A stretch of DNA of 64,000 nucleotides from an uncultured Bacteroidales bacterium. GTDB taxonomy: Bacteria > Bacteroidota > Bacteroidia > Bacteroidales > UBA932. The stretch is from positions 1 through 64,000 of the forward strand of contig ONXC01000014.1 in NCBI GenBank assembly GCA_900321715.1. The letters run 5' to 3'. A model generated the notes under the pieces. It saw nothing but the letters and a program-made list of their open reading frames with translations. It was not told where the DNA came from and searched no databases. This document shows positions 44,034-52,726 of this stretch, piece after piece. A program made the position numbers and the translations under genes. How positions within the stretch are numbered: position 1 is the stretch's first letter; the number at the start of each line of letters is the position of its first letter.

Positions 44034-45054
44034 ATTCTGGGATAAAGACTGGCTGTACAGCACTCTAAGGCGTTACGTGGATTTCACCACGCGCCGCAGT
44101 TACCGCCGCCTCACCGTGGAGGGGAAGCTCCCTCCGGATAATGACGGCATAGCCACAATCTATGCTCCAAACCACACCAACACGCTTATGGACGCGCTGG
44201 TGGTGCTGCAGCTAAGGCACGGCGGTACCCTCTTTGGCGCCAGGGCCGATGTCTTCCGTAAGCCCGCCATAGCCCGCATCCTTCGTTTCCTCAAGATGCT
44301 CCCGCTTGCGCGTCACAACCGTGACAGGGCTGAAGAAGTGGCCCATAACCGCATCGCATTCGATGAGATTGACCGTGCACTTGCCCACGGACTCCCCTTC
44401 TGCCTTTTCCCTGAAGGGCGCCACAGACCCATGCACTCCCTTCTGCCCATACGCCGCGGCATAGCCACAATGGCCTTCAGAAGCGCTACCCAGCGCCCCA
44501 CACGGATTGTTCCTATCGGCATAGATTATTCCGACTGGTTCCACTACAGGGGTGAAGCAGTTGTACGCATCGGTGAACCCTTCAACGTGAATGAGTTCGC
44601 CGCCGGAATCCCTCAGGGCATCCCCGACAGCGAGCGTGATGCTCTCCTCCAGGAAGAGATGTACCGCCGCCTTTCTTCCCTCATCTTCTTCATTCCGGAT
44701 GATGAGCATTATGAGGAGACCCTGGCCGATATCCGCGCTTCCCACCCCGCTCCCGCCAGGTGGCCCCGCATCCTCCTCGCAGCCGTCACCTTCCCCCTGT
44801 GGCTGGCGTTTGCGGTACTGTCGGCCCCGCTGTGGGTTCTTGCAGAGTTCCTCTGCCGCAGGATGGTCAAGGACCCTGCTTTCCAGAACACCACCCGCTT
44901 TGGCGTGAGGCTCATACTCTGGCCCATCTGGGCGCTGATCTGGCTCATTATCGGCCTATGTACAATGCCCTGGTGGGGTGCCCTTCTGCTTGTTGCAGCC
45001 TACCTCCCCTCCTACAGTCTCTTCTACGACTGGCTTAACCTGGCCCGTAACTAG
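44026..45054 (+). CDS. PlsC-type glycerol-phosphate acyltransferase
   Basis: 342 aa. Acyltransferase motifs 'IYAPNHTNTLMDALVV' (HX4D) and 'LPFCLFPEGRHRPM' (binding motif), with 'PTRIVPIGIDYSD'. The C-terminal third has two or three hydrophobic segments (about 245-275 and 295-335), longer than classic PlsC. It likely acylates lysophosphatidate or a related lipid at the inner membrane. Last gene of the plus-strand run; a strong hairpin follows. Confidence 0.88.
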   Translation: MREFWDKDWLYSTLRRYVDFTTRRSYRRLTVEGKLPPDNDGIATIYAPNHTNTLMDALVVLQLRHGGTLFGARADVFRKPAIARILRFLKMLPLARHNRDRAEEVAHNRIAFDEIDRALAHGLPFCLFPEGRHRPMHSLLPIRRGIATMAFRSATQRPTRIVPIGIDYSDWFHYRGEAVVRIGEPFNVNEFAAGIPQGIPDSERDALLQEEMYRRLSSLIFFIPDDEHYEETLADIRASHPAPARWPRILLAAVTFPLWLAFAVLSAPLWVLAEFLCRRMVKDPAFQNTTRFGVRLILWPIWALIWLIIGLCTMPWWGALLLVAAYLPSYSLFYDWLNLARN

Positions 45055-45076
45055 CTGACACTCACCCATATACACA

Positions 45077-45108
45077 AAGTCGGGTGCACCTGCAGGTGCA
45101 CCCGACTT
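45077..45108. terminator. 32-bp perfect palindrome between converging genes
   Basis: AAGTCGGGTGCACCTG is followed directly by its exact reverse complement. It lies 22 bases past the acyltransferase stop and before the pckA stop, in the place of a bidirectional terminator. The T run after it is weak. Confidence 0.7.
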
Positions 45109-45126
45109 GTTGTAAGTAATTGAAAG

Positions 45127-45144
45127 GCAGCTATTTAGCTGCCA
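45127..45144 (-). terminator. Hairpin after pckA
   Basis: GGCAGCT-ATTT-AGCTGCC, followed on the minus strand by CTTTCAATTA. A plausible but weak terminator for pckA. Confidence 0.5.
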
Positions 45145-45155
45145 ACTCAAAAAAA

Positions 45156-46772
45156 CTAGAGCTTAGGACCAGCCTTTACAAGGGCCTTACCTGCGCGGTT
45201 GCTTTCATACTTGTGGAAGTTCTTGATGAAGCGGCCGGCAAGATCCTTTGCCTTCTCTTCCCATTCTGCTGCGTTCTTGTAGGTGTCACGGGGATCAAGG
45301 ATACCGGTGTCCACGCCTTCAAGCTTGGTGGGAACGGTGAAGTTGAAGTAAGGGATGACCTTGGTGGGAGCCTTGTCGATGGCGCCGTTAAGGATGGCGT
45401 CGATGATACCGCGGGTGTCACGGATGGAGATACGCTTTCCGGTACCGTTCCAGCCGGTGTTCACGAGGTATGCCTTTGCTCCGCTCTTCTTCATCTTCTT
45501 CACAAGCTCCTCTGCGTACTTGGTGGGATGCAGCTCCAGGAAGGCCTGGCCGAAGCATGCGCTGAAGGTGGGAGTGGGCTCTGTGATGCCGCGCTCTGTA
45601 CCTGCAAGCTTTGCAGTGAAGCCGGAGAGGAAGTAGTACTTGGTCTGCTCAGGGGTGAGGATGGAAACGGGAGGAAGGACGCCGAATGCATCTGCGCTGA
45701 GGAAGATAACCTGCTTTGCTGCCGGTCCGTGGCTTTCAGGGCGCACGATCTTCTCAATGTGATAGATAGGATAGCTTACGCGGGTGTTCTCGGTGACACT
45801 CTTGTCGTTGAAGTCAATCTTACCGTTCTTGTCCACGGTTACGTTCTCAAGGAGAGCGTCACGGCGGATAGCGTTGTAGATGTCCGGTTCAGACTCCTTG
45901 TCAAGTTTGATGACCTTTGCATAGCAGCCGCCTTCGAAGTTGAACACGCCCTTGTTGTCCCAGCCGTGTTCGTCGTCACCGATAAGGAGACGCTTGGGGT
46001 CTGTGGAAAGGGTGGTTTTACCGGTGCCGGAGAGGCCGAAGAAGATGGCGGTGTTCTCACCGTTCATATCAGTGTTTGCAGAGCAGTGCATGGCGGCGAT
46101 GCCCTTCAGAGGGAGGTAGTAGTTCATCATTGAGAACATACCCTTCTTCATCTCACCGCCGTACCAGGTGTTGAGGATAACCTGCTCACGGGAAGTCACG
46201 TTGAATGCAACGCAGGTCTCTGAGCGGAGGCCGAGTTCCTCGTAGTTCTCCACCTTTGCCTTTGCTGCGCAGTACACTACGAAATCCGGCTCCTGATCAA
46301 ACTCCTTCTGGTTCTTGGGACGGATGAACATGTTGGTCACGAAGTGGGCCTGCCATGCAACCTCCATGATGAAGCGAACCTTCATGCGGGTATCGGCATG
46401 GGTACCGCAGAAGCCGTCTACCACAAAGAGGCGCTTGCCGCTGAGCTGCTGCTGGGCAAGTTTCTTGACTGCCTTCCATGTGCTTACGGACATCTTGTGG
46501 TTGTCGTTGGGATAACCCTCGGTGGTCCACCAGATTTCACCGGGCTTGCCTTCCTTGGTGGTGTTGTCGTAGACAATGTATTTGTCTTTAGGGGAACGGC
46601 CGGTATAGACGCCTGTCATGACGTTGATAGCGCCAAGCTCAGTTACCTGACCCTTGTCAAAACCCTCAAGGCCGGGCTTTGTCTCCTCATTGTAAAGAAC
46701 CTCGTACGTGGGGTTGTAAAGGATTTCCTTAACGCCCTTGATGCCGTACTTCTTGAGATCGATGTTTGCCAT
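45156..46772 (-). CDS. pckA: Phosphoenolpyruvate carboxykinase (ATP)
   Basis: 538 aa. ATP-type signature: '[27 protein letters not shown]' (P-loop and metal sites, quoted here as [11 protein letters not shown] and GDDEHGWD), '[12 protein letters not shown]' and 'YPIYHIEKI'. In Bacteroidales it fixes CO2 onto PEP in the succinate-forming route and runs gluconeogenesis. It has its own strong promoter (46808-46839) although it lies behind the rimO-DUF6340 genes. There is no ATCGGCC site in its 1.6 kb. Confidence 0.98.
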   Translation of the reverse strand: MANIDLKKYGIKGVKEILYNPTYEVLYNEETKPGLEGFDKGQVTELGAINVMTGVYTGRSPKDKYIVYDNTTKEGKPGEIWWTTEGYPNDNHKMSVSTWKAVKKLAQQQLSGKRLFVVDGFCGTHADTRMKVRFIMEVAWQAHFVTNMFIRPKNQKEFDQEPDFVVYCAAKAKVENYEELGLRSETCVAFNVTSREQVILNTWYGGEMKKGMFSMMNYYLPLKGIAAMHCSANTDMNGENTAIFFGLSGTGKTTLSTDPKRLLIGDDEHGWDNKGVFNFEGGCYAKVIKLDKESEPDIYNAIRRDALLENVTVDKNGKIDFNDKSVTENTRVSYPIYHIEKIVRPESHGPAAKQVIFLSADAFGVLPPVSILTPEQTKYYFLSGFTAKLAGTERGITEPTPTFSACFGQAFLELHPTKYAEELVKKMKKSGAKAYLVNTGWNGTGKRISIRDTRGIIDAILNGAIDKAPTKVIPYFNFTVPTKLEGVDTGILDPRDTYKNAAEWEEKAKDLAGRFIKNFHKYESNRAGKALVKAGPKL

Positions 46773-46807
46773 AATGACTATATGATTAAAGATTTAATTC
46801 CAGTCTA

Positions 46808-46839
46808 CAAATATACCTATTTTCCCTTACTTTTCCAAA
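46808..46839 (-). promoter_or_regulatory. Promoter of pckA
   Basis: TTTG (46836-46839), 20 bases, TATATTTG (46808-46815) on the minus strand. It overlaps the 3' end of the DUF6340 gene. Confidence 0.8.
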
Positions 46840-47648
46840 CGGGATTTAATCCTTTTTCTAAGCCCCGGAGAGAGTGAGAGATTCTCAAGGGAATCGGCCA
46901 TATCCAGCCATTTTGCGGCCATCTCGTAGTCTTCCAGGAGGTAGAACGCCATGGCAATGTTATAGGATGCCGAAGCCCTTTTGATGGCGCTTCCCTCCTT
47001 CACAAACTGAGTCCATACGTCTATGGCCTTCCCGAACTTATTCTCATAGGCAAGTTTGAGGGCCTTCTCCCAGGTGTAGGAATTAAAGTCGTCAAAATAA
47101 TACAGGCTGAAGCTCTCTGTCTTCCAGGTGGAGAGGAAGCGGGTGGCTACGCGGCTTCCCACTTTCTCGGCTTCGTCGGAAAGGTCCGAGGCTGCGTCCT
47201 TGGGCGTAAGGAAGGCGTTTCCCTTGAATCTATGGACCTTGTCCTCACCCATGCTGTCGTAGACGCTGAGATTGGTCCTGAGGGGCAGGCGGGCCTGATT
47301 GTCGGGCATGCCGATTACCGATGACATCAGGAACACTACATCGGCCTCGGTATCCATCACAAGGGAATGCATCAGGTCAAGGGTGACTGTATCGGCCGCA
47401 GGGACACGGAACATCTGCACCACTTCATCTCCGCCGAAGTAATCCTGCTCCAGCACGCGGGCCATGGCCGATGCCGAGTTCCGGTCGAAGGTAGAGTCGG
47501 GAGTTTCCATGGTCACGATGGCCATGGATTTACGGGCAAGGTCCAGTCCTGACGGCGACGGTTGCCTGACATCAAGGACAAGCGAATACACCTGGGGTGA
47601 GCAGGAGACCGCGAAGATCGCAAGAAGCGGGAAAAGGAGTTTTTTCAT
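46827..47648 (-). CDS. DUF6340 family lipoprotein
   Basis: 273 aa. MKKLLFPLLAIFAVSC is a lipoprotein signal (cysteine 16). It matches DUF6340 Bacteroidota proteins in its 'VLDVRQPSPSGL' start, the 'ADVVFLMSS' strand and a C-terminal TPR-like helical pair ('KRASASYNIAMAFYLLEDYE', 'AAKWLDMADSLE'). Role unknown, probably in the periplasm or at a membrane. It overlaps rimO by four bases. Confidence 0.85.
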   Translation of the reverse strand: MKKLLFPLLAIFAVSCSPQVYSLVLDVRQPSPSGLDLARKSMAIVTMETPDSTFDRNSASAMARVLEQDYFGGDEVVQMFRVPAADTVTLDLMHSLVMDTEADVVFLMSSVIGMPDNQARLPLRTNLSVYDSMGEDKVHRFKGNAFLTPKDAASDLSDEAEKVGSRVATRFLSTWKTESFSLYYFDDFNSYTWEKALKLAYENKFGKAIDVWTQFVKEGSAIKRASASYNIAMAFYLLEDYEMAAKWLDMADSLENLSLSPGLRKRIKSRLEK

Positions 47649-48946
47649 ATTATTTCCGCAATTAAATCGTACTCATCGGCACCGGTGATCCTCACATTGA
47701 AGAAGGTCCCCACAAGGGAGGCCGCATCAATGCCTGAAGGAGCCTTGACAAGGATTTCCCCGTCAACCTCCGGACTCTCAAACTCTGAACGGCACACAAG
47801 GACGCCGTCCTGAAGGGAGTCTGCGAGCACTTTTTCTTCCGTGCCGATTCTGGACTGATTATATGCAAGAGAAATGCCACGCTGGGCTTCCATAAGGGCG
47901 TCCAGGCGTTTTTTCTTTGTAGAAGGGCGCACGGAATCCCTGAGATTCTCTGCGCCGTAGGTTCCTTCCTCCTCCGAGTATGTGAAAGCCCCAAGCCTGG
48001 GGAAGCGGGCTTCCTTCACAAACTTAAGGAGTTCATTGAATTCACGGGTACCTTCTCCGGGGTGGCCCACTATCATGGTGGTGCGGAGCACAACGCCCGG
48101 GACGCGTTCCCTCATACGCCCAATGAGGGCCCTTGTCCAGGCGCCGTCCACTCCCCTGTGCATGGCGGCAAGAACGCCGTCTGAGATATGCTGGAGAGGG
48201 ATATCCATGTAGCGGCACACTTTTGGATTGGAGGCCATCTCATCCAGGACGTCCTCCGGGAAATCGGCCGGATAGGAGTAATGGATGCGGAGCCACTCTA
48301 TGCCTTCCACCTTGGAAAGCTCCCTCAGGAGCTGCGCCAGGCAGCGCTTTCCGTAAATATCCAGGCCGTAATAGGTGGTGTCCTGGGCAATGATCACAAG
48401 CTCCCTTATACCCTGAGCGGCAAGTTCACGGGCCTCTGCCACCAGGGTCTCAATGGGGACTGATTTGTGAGGGCCGCGGATGAAAGGGATGGCGCAGTAG
48501 GAGCAGCGCCTGTTGCAGCCTTCAGAGATCTTGAAGAAGGCGTAGGGCCTTCCAGGGCTTGTAAGGATACGTTTCTGGGCCGATTCCGGGGAGGGCCTGC
48601 AGCCAAGCGCCGTCACCAGTGAATCCAGTTCACGGGCGCCGAACCATCCGTCCACCTCCGGGATAAGGTCCGGAAGCTCAGTTGGATACCGCTGGGACAG
48701 GCAGCCAAAGACAAGAAGGCGGCCCACAAGGCCATCCTTCTTCTTCTGGGCGGCCTCCAGGATAACCTGGATGGACTGCTCCTTGGCATCTCCTATGAAG
48801 CCGCAGGTGTTGATGGCCTCAACGTCTACAGGGCAGGGATCATCCTCCGGGACTATCTCATAGGAATCCCGTACCTGATACAGAAGGTGCTCAGTGTCTA
48901 CGGTGTTCTTTGAACAGCCAAGCGTTATGACCCTGAGGGTCTTCAT
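47645..48946 (-). CDS. rimO: Ribosomal protein S12 methylthiotransferase
   Basis: 433 aa. 'VITLGCSKNTVDTEHL' at the N-terminus, radical-SAM 'SEGCNRRCSYCAIPFIRG', 'IAQDTTYYGLDIYG' and a C-terminal TRAM domain ('DGEILVKAP'). RimO methylthiolates Asp in ribosomal protein S12. With MtaB at 39480 this is the second radical-SAM methylthiotransferase in the window. It starts on the last base of the DUF5606 stop codon. Confidence 0.97.
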   Translation of the reverse strand: MKTLRVITLGCSKNTVDTEHLLYQVRDSYEIVPEDDPCPVDVEAINTCGFIGDAKEQSIQVILEAAQKKKDGLVGRLLVFGCLSQRYPTELPDLIPEVDGWFGARELDSLVTALGCRPSPESAQKRILTSPGRPYAFFKISEGCNRRCSYCAIPFIRGPHKSVPIETLVAEARELAAQGIRELVIIAQDTTYYGLDIYGKRCLAQLLRELSKVEGIEWLRIHYSYPADFPEDVLDEMASNPKVCRYMDIPLQHISDGVLAAMHRGVDGAWTRALIGRMRERVPGVVLRTTMIVGHPGEGTREFNELLKFVKEARFPRLGAFTYSEEEGTYGAENLRDSVRPSTKKKRLDALMEAQRGISLAYNQSRIGTEEKVLADSLQDGVLVCRSEFESPEVDGEILVKAPSGIDAASLVGTFFNVRITGADEYDLIAEII

Positions 48947-49383
48947 TAAGCCTCCTCGTTCTTTGCAGCCTCTGCCTCACGCTCCTCATCTGTGAGGAAA
49001 TCAAGTGAAGCGTACTTTGAAAGGATGTTGTACCATTCTGCCACTTTCTTCATGTGGGACACATAGAAGCGGTCCGGGTCATAATCCGGCAGGGCCTTGG
49101 CAAAAAGGTCCAGGAACTCCTTATCGGCAGCTTTGGGGGCGGGAGCCGATGCAGCGCCAAGCACTTCCTTAATCTTCAGGAGCACTTCCTGGAGCTTGAT
49201 CTCCTCCTCTGTGGTGTAGATGGAGATGTCGGCAAGGGAAGTGATGCCGGCCGATGCACTTACGTTAAGGCGCTTCTTTGTGTCAAGAGCCTCTACGATA
49301 GCGCCCTGGCGGGACTGTGCGATATAATTGAAAAGGCCGTGCTGACCACGGACGGAAAGGATTTTTGCAAGATCTGTTTTCAT
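48946..49383 (-). CDS. DUF5606 family protein
   Basis: 145 aa. 'KILSVRGQHGLFNYIAQSRQGAIVEAL' (quoted in part: KILSVRGQHGLFNYIAQSR) and 'DISIYTTEEEIKLQEVLLKI' match the Bacteroidota DUF5606 family. It is small, cytoplasmic and acidic at the C-terminus, with an Ala/Pro-rich hinge at about 84-92. Role unknown. It is conserved beside coaE and ybbR in Bacteroidales. A TATATTTG box at 49411-49418 within the end of coaE may give it a separate transcript. Confidence 0.88.
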   Translation of the reverse strand: MKTDLAKILSVRGQHGLFNYIAQSRQGAIVEALDTKKRLNVSASAGITSLADISIYTTEEEIKLQEVLLKIKEVLGAASAPAPKAADKEFLDLFAKALPDYDPDRFYVSHMKKVAEWYNILSKYASLDFLTDEEREAEAAKNEEA

Positions 49384-49391
49384 ATTTTGAA

Positions 49392-49964
49392 TTATTTTCT
49401 TTCTAACCTACAAATATAACTATTTTTGCCGAAAAAGACACGTCCTACCCGGCGGGAAAGGTTCTGGAGGGTGCCGTCGTTGTGAATGAGTGCATCGGCC
49501 TTTGAAAGGTCTATGCACTGGGAGGCCATTCGGCGGCGGGCGTCTTCTTCCGTTAGGCCGCGGCCGATAAGGCGCTTAAGGCGAACATCTTCGGAGGCGG
49601 TGACGGCAACTACGGCATCGGCCAGCCCGTCAAAAATGGGTTTGGAAAGGATTATGGCCGATTCCAGCACCACGAATGGAGCGTCCTGCGCGTCCCGCCA
49701 GGCCTCGAAATCGGCCCTGACAAGCGGATATACTATGGCCTCAAGTTTTTCCCTTGCTTCAGAATTGGAGAATATGATTTTTGCAAGGCTTGAAAACGGC
49801 ACACCCAATTCGGCCTCTATCCTCTCTTTCAGCCCCGGGACGCTGTCATACAGCGCCTTTGTGCGGGAGTCCGAGTCATATACAGGAATGCCCCTCTTTG
49901 AAAGAAGGGCGCATACAGCGGATTTTCCGCTGCCTATTCCTCCTGTGACAATTACGGTGAGCAT
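49392..49964 (-). CDS. coaE: Dephospho-CoA kinase
   Basis: 190 aa. P-loop 'VTGGIGSGKSAVCALL', 'YDSDSRTKALYDS' and the lid region 'RLKRLIGRGLTEEDARRRMASQ'. It phosphorylates dephospho-CoA in the last step of coenzyme A synthesis. It starts 2 bases after the YbbR gene. It holds five copies of the ATCGGCC motif in under 600 bases, the densest cluster in the window. Confidence 0.96.
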   Translation of the reverse strand: MLTVIVTGGIGSGKSAVCALLSKRGIPVYDSDSRTKALYDSVPGLKERIEAELGVPFSSLAKIIFSNSEAREKLEAIVYPLVRADFEAWRDAQDAPFVVLESAIILSKPIFDGLADAVVAVTASEDVRLKRLIGRGLTEEDARRRMASQCIDLSKADALIHNDGTLQNLSRRVGRVFFGKNSYICRLERK

Positions 49965-49966
49965 CC

Positions 49967-50935
49967 CTACTTCACCTCCACGCAGTCAAAGACCTCAGGA
50001 TCCACCTGGTACTCCAGCACCCCGGAAGGGAGGCGGAGCGTGCGGGGGGCGCATCGGCCAGAAAGGGAAGCGCTGAAATCACGGTAGTCTATGTACAGCT
50101 TGAATGAGGCCACAGGGTCCTTCTTAAGAGGGAAGGCGCAGCGCATCACAACGGATGCCGTAGGAGGGAAAACCTGCAGCTGGTGGCCTGCAGGCAAGTT
50201 CCACACCTCAATTGGAACCGTGGTCCTGAGTTCCACATACCTTGAAACCGGAACTTCATAGCTCACCTCCGTCTTTGACATCCTCACGCCAGGAATCTCC
50301 TCAAGCCTCAGGATACCATGCTGGGAGGTGTGGAGATCCGTCATTACAAGGCGGGCCGATGTAACCTTCTCTATACCCTCCAGAACGTCACTCTGGGCAT
50401 ACACAGTAACGGAATCCGGGGAATAGCTGAAAGGAGCCTCAAGCATGTACTGGGAGCGGCAATGAAGGGAGCGGGGCACCTCTACGGGCACTTTCTTATG
50501 CATTTCCGTAGGGAAGATGAAACGGAGGGTGTCCGTAATGAAGGCCTCAACGGCCGTGCCTTCACCGAAGAACTGACTGACGTAGTTGTTCTTTGCGCCG
50601 CCTATCACACAGAATGTCTCGGGGCCGGTACGGCGAAGGTCTCCGCGGTCGAAGGCCACGGTTACCACCCTCTTCTCCTTGCGGCTGTGCTCCCTCACAA
50701 GGCGGAAGCCGTCCGTGCGGCAGCGGGCGCTCACCACAACGGTATTGGCCGATGTTCCCCTGTGGCCGTCAATATTGCACTGAGCCACAACGGGGACACT
50801 GATTGTGCCCGTATAGACATTGGAGAGCTGGGACAGGAACCAGATGAGGCCCGCAATGAGAACGGAGGCGGCCAGGATGACCCACTCCCTTCCAAGGGCT
50901 TTCTTATGCCTGCCTATTCTCTCCCTGAGGGACAT
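49967..50935 (-). CDS. YbbR-like domain protein
   Basis: 322 aa. One N-terminal membrane helix (about 19-37, 'VILAASVLIAGLIWFLSQL') and a periplasmic part made of YbbR-like beta repeats ('HKKVPVEVPRSLHC', 'TTVPIEVWNLPAGHQLQVFP'). In other phyla YbbR (CdaR) controls diadenylate cyclase, but here the context is coaE and yajC and the role is unknown. Confidence 0.88.
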   Translation of the reverse strand: MSLRERIGRHKKALGREWVILAASVLIAGLIWFLSQLSNVYTGTISVPVVAQCNIDGHRGTSANTVVVSARCRTDGFRLVREHSRKEKRVVTVAFDRGDLRRTGPETFCVIGGAKNNYVSQFFGEGTAVEAFITDTLRFIFPTEMHKKVPVEVPRSLHCRSQYMLEAPFSYSPDSVTVYAQSDVLEGIEKVTSARLVMTDLHTSQHGILRLEEIPGVRMSKTEVSYEVPVSRYVELRTTVPIEVWNLPAGHQLQVFPPTASVVMRCAFPLKKDPVASFKLYIDYRDFSASLSGRCAPRTLRLPSGVLEYQVDPEVFDCVEVK

Positions 50936-50955
50936 GGCTTACTCTCTCTCTGATA

Positions 50956-51273
50956 CTACTTCTGGACCTCTGAGTAGTCCTTCTGGAGGCCCTGCTTGTC
51001 TACGCGGAGCTTGACGTCTCCGTCCACTTTGAGGAGGGCGGTTTTCTCATTTACCTCCACAATCTCTCCGTAGATACCACCGACGGTAACAACCTTATCA
51101 CCCTTCTTGAGGGAGTTACGGAACTCCTGGAGTTCCTTCTGCTGCTTGCGCTGGGGACGGATCATAAAGAGCCACATCACAAGGATAATGGCTGCGAACA
51201 TGATGATTGTGGGGAGGGCGCTGCCCTGCGGCTGGCCCTGAGCTGCCTGAAGTGCAAAGAAAAGTGTGTTCAT
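50956..51273 (-). CDS. yajC: Preprotein translocase subunit YajC
   Basis: 105 aa. A single membrane helix ('PTIIMFAAIILVMWLFMI', about 22-39) then 'RPQRKQQKELQEFRNSLKKG' and 'DKVVTVGGIYGEIVEV', the YajC signature. It associates with SecDF-YidC and the Sec translocon. In the nusB-yajC-ybbR-coaE run. Confidence 0.97.
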   Translation of the reverse strand: MNTLFFALQAAQGQPQGSALPTIIMFAAIILVMWLFMIRPQRKQQKELQEFRNSLKKGDKVVTVGGIYGEIVEVNEKTALLKVDGDVKLRVDKQGLQKDYSEVQK

Positions 51274-51279
51274 TATTAA

Positions 51280-52236
51280 TTAGATATTGTTTTTTACTAT
51301 GATTCCCTCTGCCTCACGCTGCTTTATGAGACGGTCAAGGATGCCGTTCACGAAGCCGCGGCTCTTGGGGGTGGAATAATACTTGGAGATTTCCACGTAT
51401 TCGTTGATGGTCACCTTTACGGGGATGTCCGGGAAGGCCTCTGCTTCTGCAAGGCCCATTGCTATGAGAACTATGTCCGTGGTGTACAGGCGGTCCTGGT
51501 CCCATTTGGAGACGGAGCCGGCGATAAGACTGTTATACTCCGAAAAACGGCCGTAGGCGGTTGTGAGAAGCTTTTTCACAAACTCCGAGTCACTGCTTGC
51601 ATCCCGGCCCTGGGCAATGAGGATGTCGCTTTGATACAGAGGAGGGAAACTCCACCTTCCAAGGCGGCCTATCTCATCCAGGGAGCGTATGCATGTTCCA
51701 AGGGCATAGGCAAGGTCATCGGCCCAATGGATGGAAGTATCCTCAAGGATGGCTGCAAGGGAAGGATCGTCCTCGAACTCTTCCTCGAAGATGCACTTCC
51801 AGAGGGCGGCGTCTTCCTTTATGGAAGAAGTCTCCGATGCCATATAATCAATGAAGTACTGACGGGACCTCAAACGGGTGTAAAGATCGGACAGGAATGC
51901 GTCCTGCTGGGCCCATGAGAGCTTTTTCTTCTCTATAAGCCTCTGGAAATCAGGATCTCCTTCAAGAAGGGCCGATACACCGTTACGGACGAACTTCATA
52001 TTGGGATTGAGGTCCTCCTGAGTGGGATTGAACTTTCCGCGGGCAGCCTCTATACGGCGTGCTGCCACCCCGGTAAGGGCGGGGATGACGGACAACATAA
52101 AAAGATACAGGTCCCTGGTGGCTTCCTCAGATGTTTCAAGGCTGGCAAGCGCTTCTTTCAACGTAAGGTCCGGATTCTCTGCATAAGAATACAACACCTT
52201 GAAAGCCTTGATACGTAAGATTCGTCTGTTAAGCAT
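51280..52236 (-). CDS. nusB: Transcription antitermination factor NusB (long Bacteroidota form)
   Basis: 318 aa, about twice the usual NusB. The N-terminus 'MLNRRILRIKAFKVLYSYAE' and the C-terminal 'INEYVEISKYYSTPKSRGFVNGILDRL' (quoted as INEYVEISKYYSTP) match NusB. The extra 150 residues between them are helical and found in Bacteroidota homologues. It binds boxA in rRNA leader transcripts with NusE. First gene of the minus-strand operon; TATCTTTG lies at 52254-52261. Confidence 0.93.
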   Translation of the reverse strand: MLNRRILRIKAFKVLYSYAENPDLTLKEALASLETSEEATRDLYLFMLSVIPALTGVAARRIEAARGKFNPTQEDLNPNMKFVRNGVSALLEGDPDFQRLIEKKKLSWAQQDAFLSDLYTRLRSRQYFIDYMASETSSIKEDAALWKCIFEEEFEDDPSLAAILEDTSIHWADDLAYALGTCIRSLDEIGRLGRWSFPPLYQSDILIAQGRDASSDSEFVKKLLTTAYGRFSEYNSLIAGSVSKWDQDRLYTTDIVLIAMGLAEAEAFPDIPVKVTINEYVEISKYYSTPKSRGFVNGILDRLIKQREAEGIIVKNNI

Positions 52237-52253
52237 ATGTCAAATAATTTGTA

Positions 52254-52292
52254 CAAAGATAGCTTTTTTTTAAATAATAATAGTTATATTTG
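52254..52292. promoter_or_regulatory. Divergent -7 boxes for nusB and the PUR-type gene
   Basis: CAAAGATA (52254-52261) is TATCTTTG for nusB on the minus strand. TATATTTG (52285-52292) serves the gene at 52325 on the plus strand. An AT-rich stretch lies between them. Confidence 0.6.
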
Positions 52293-52324
52293 TGTTCACA
52301 ATAGTTTAAAATCAGACAAGAGAG

Positions 52325-52675
52325 ATGTACAGTGAAGATTTTGAAAGGTCACATGACCGTGAGCGGGGCTCGGAAGACGTTTACTCAAAGCCTGTGAGGG
52401 CCGGTAAGCGCACTTATTTCTTTGATGTCAAAAGCACCAAAGGAAACAATGACTTCTATCTTACCATAACGGAGAGCAAGCGCCGCACAGAGCGTGACGG
52501 CTCATTCGTATATGACAAGCATAAGATATTCCTTTATAAGGAAGATTTTGAAAAGTTCTCCGAGGGCCTTCAGGAAGCGGTGCAGTATATCATGCACAAC
52601 CTCCTCCATGACCAACCCATCCGCCAGTACCCCTCCCGGGAGGAGCAGGACGGTGGTGAGGAGACTGAGTTTTAA
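52325..52675 (+). CDS. PUR-alpha-like nucleic-acid-binding protein (DUF3276)
   Basis: 116 aa. A PUR domain ('KRTYFFDVKSTKGNNDFYLT', 'ITESKRR', 'FLYKEDFEKFSEGLQEAV') is flanked by acidic ends. Such bacterial proteins bind single-stranded DNA or RNA as dimers and in Bacteroidota are small abundant regulators. Single-gene unit with promoter and terminator. Confidence 0.92.
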   Translation: MYSEDFERSHDRERGSEDVYSKPVRAGKRTYFFDVKSTKGNNDFYLTITESKRRTERDGSFVYDKHKIFLYKEDFEKFSEGLQEAVQYIMHNLLHDQPIRQYPSREEQDGGEETEF

Positions 52676-52682
52676 ACCTTGA

Positions 52683-52709
52683 CCCGGCACATATTGCGCC
52701 GGGTTTTTT
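52683..52709 (+). terminator. Terminator of the PUR-type gene
   Basis: CCCGGC-loop-GCCGGG with six following T residues (52704-52709). Confidence 0.9.
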
Positions 52710-52726
52710 GAATCCACATTACCGCC

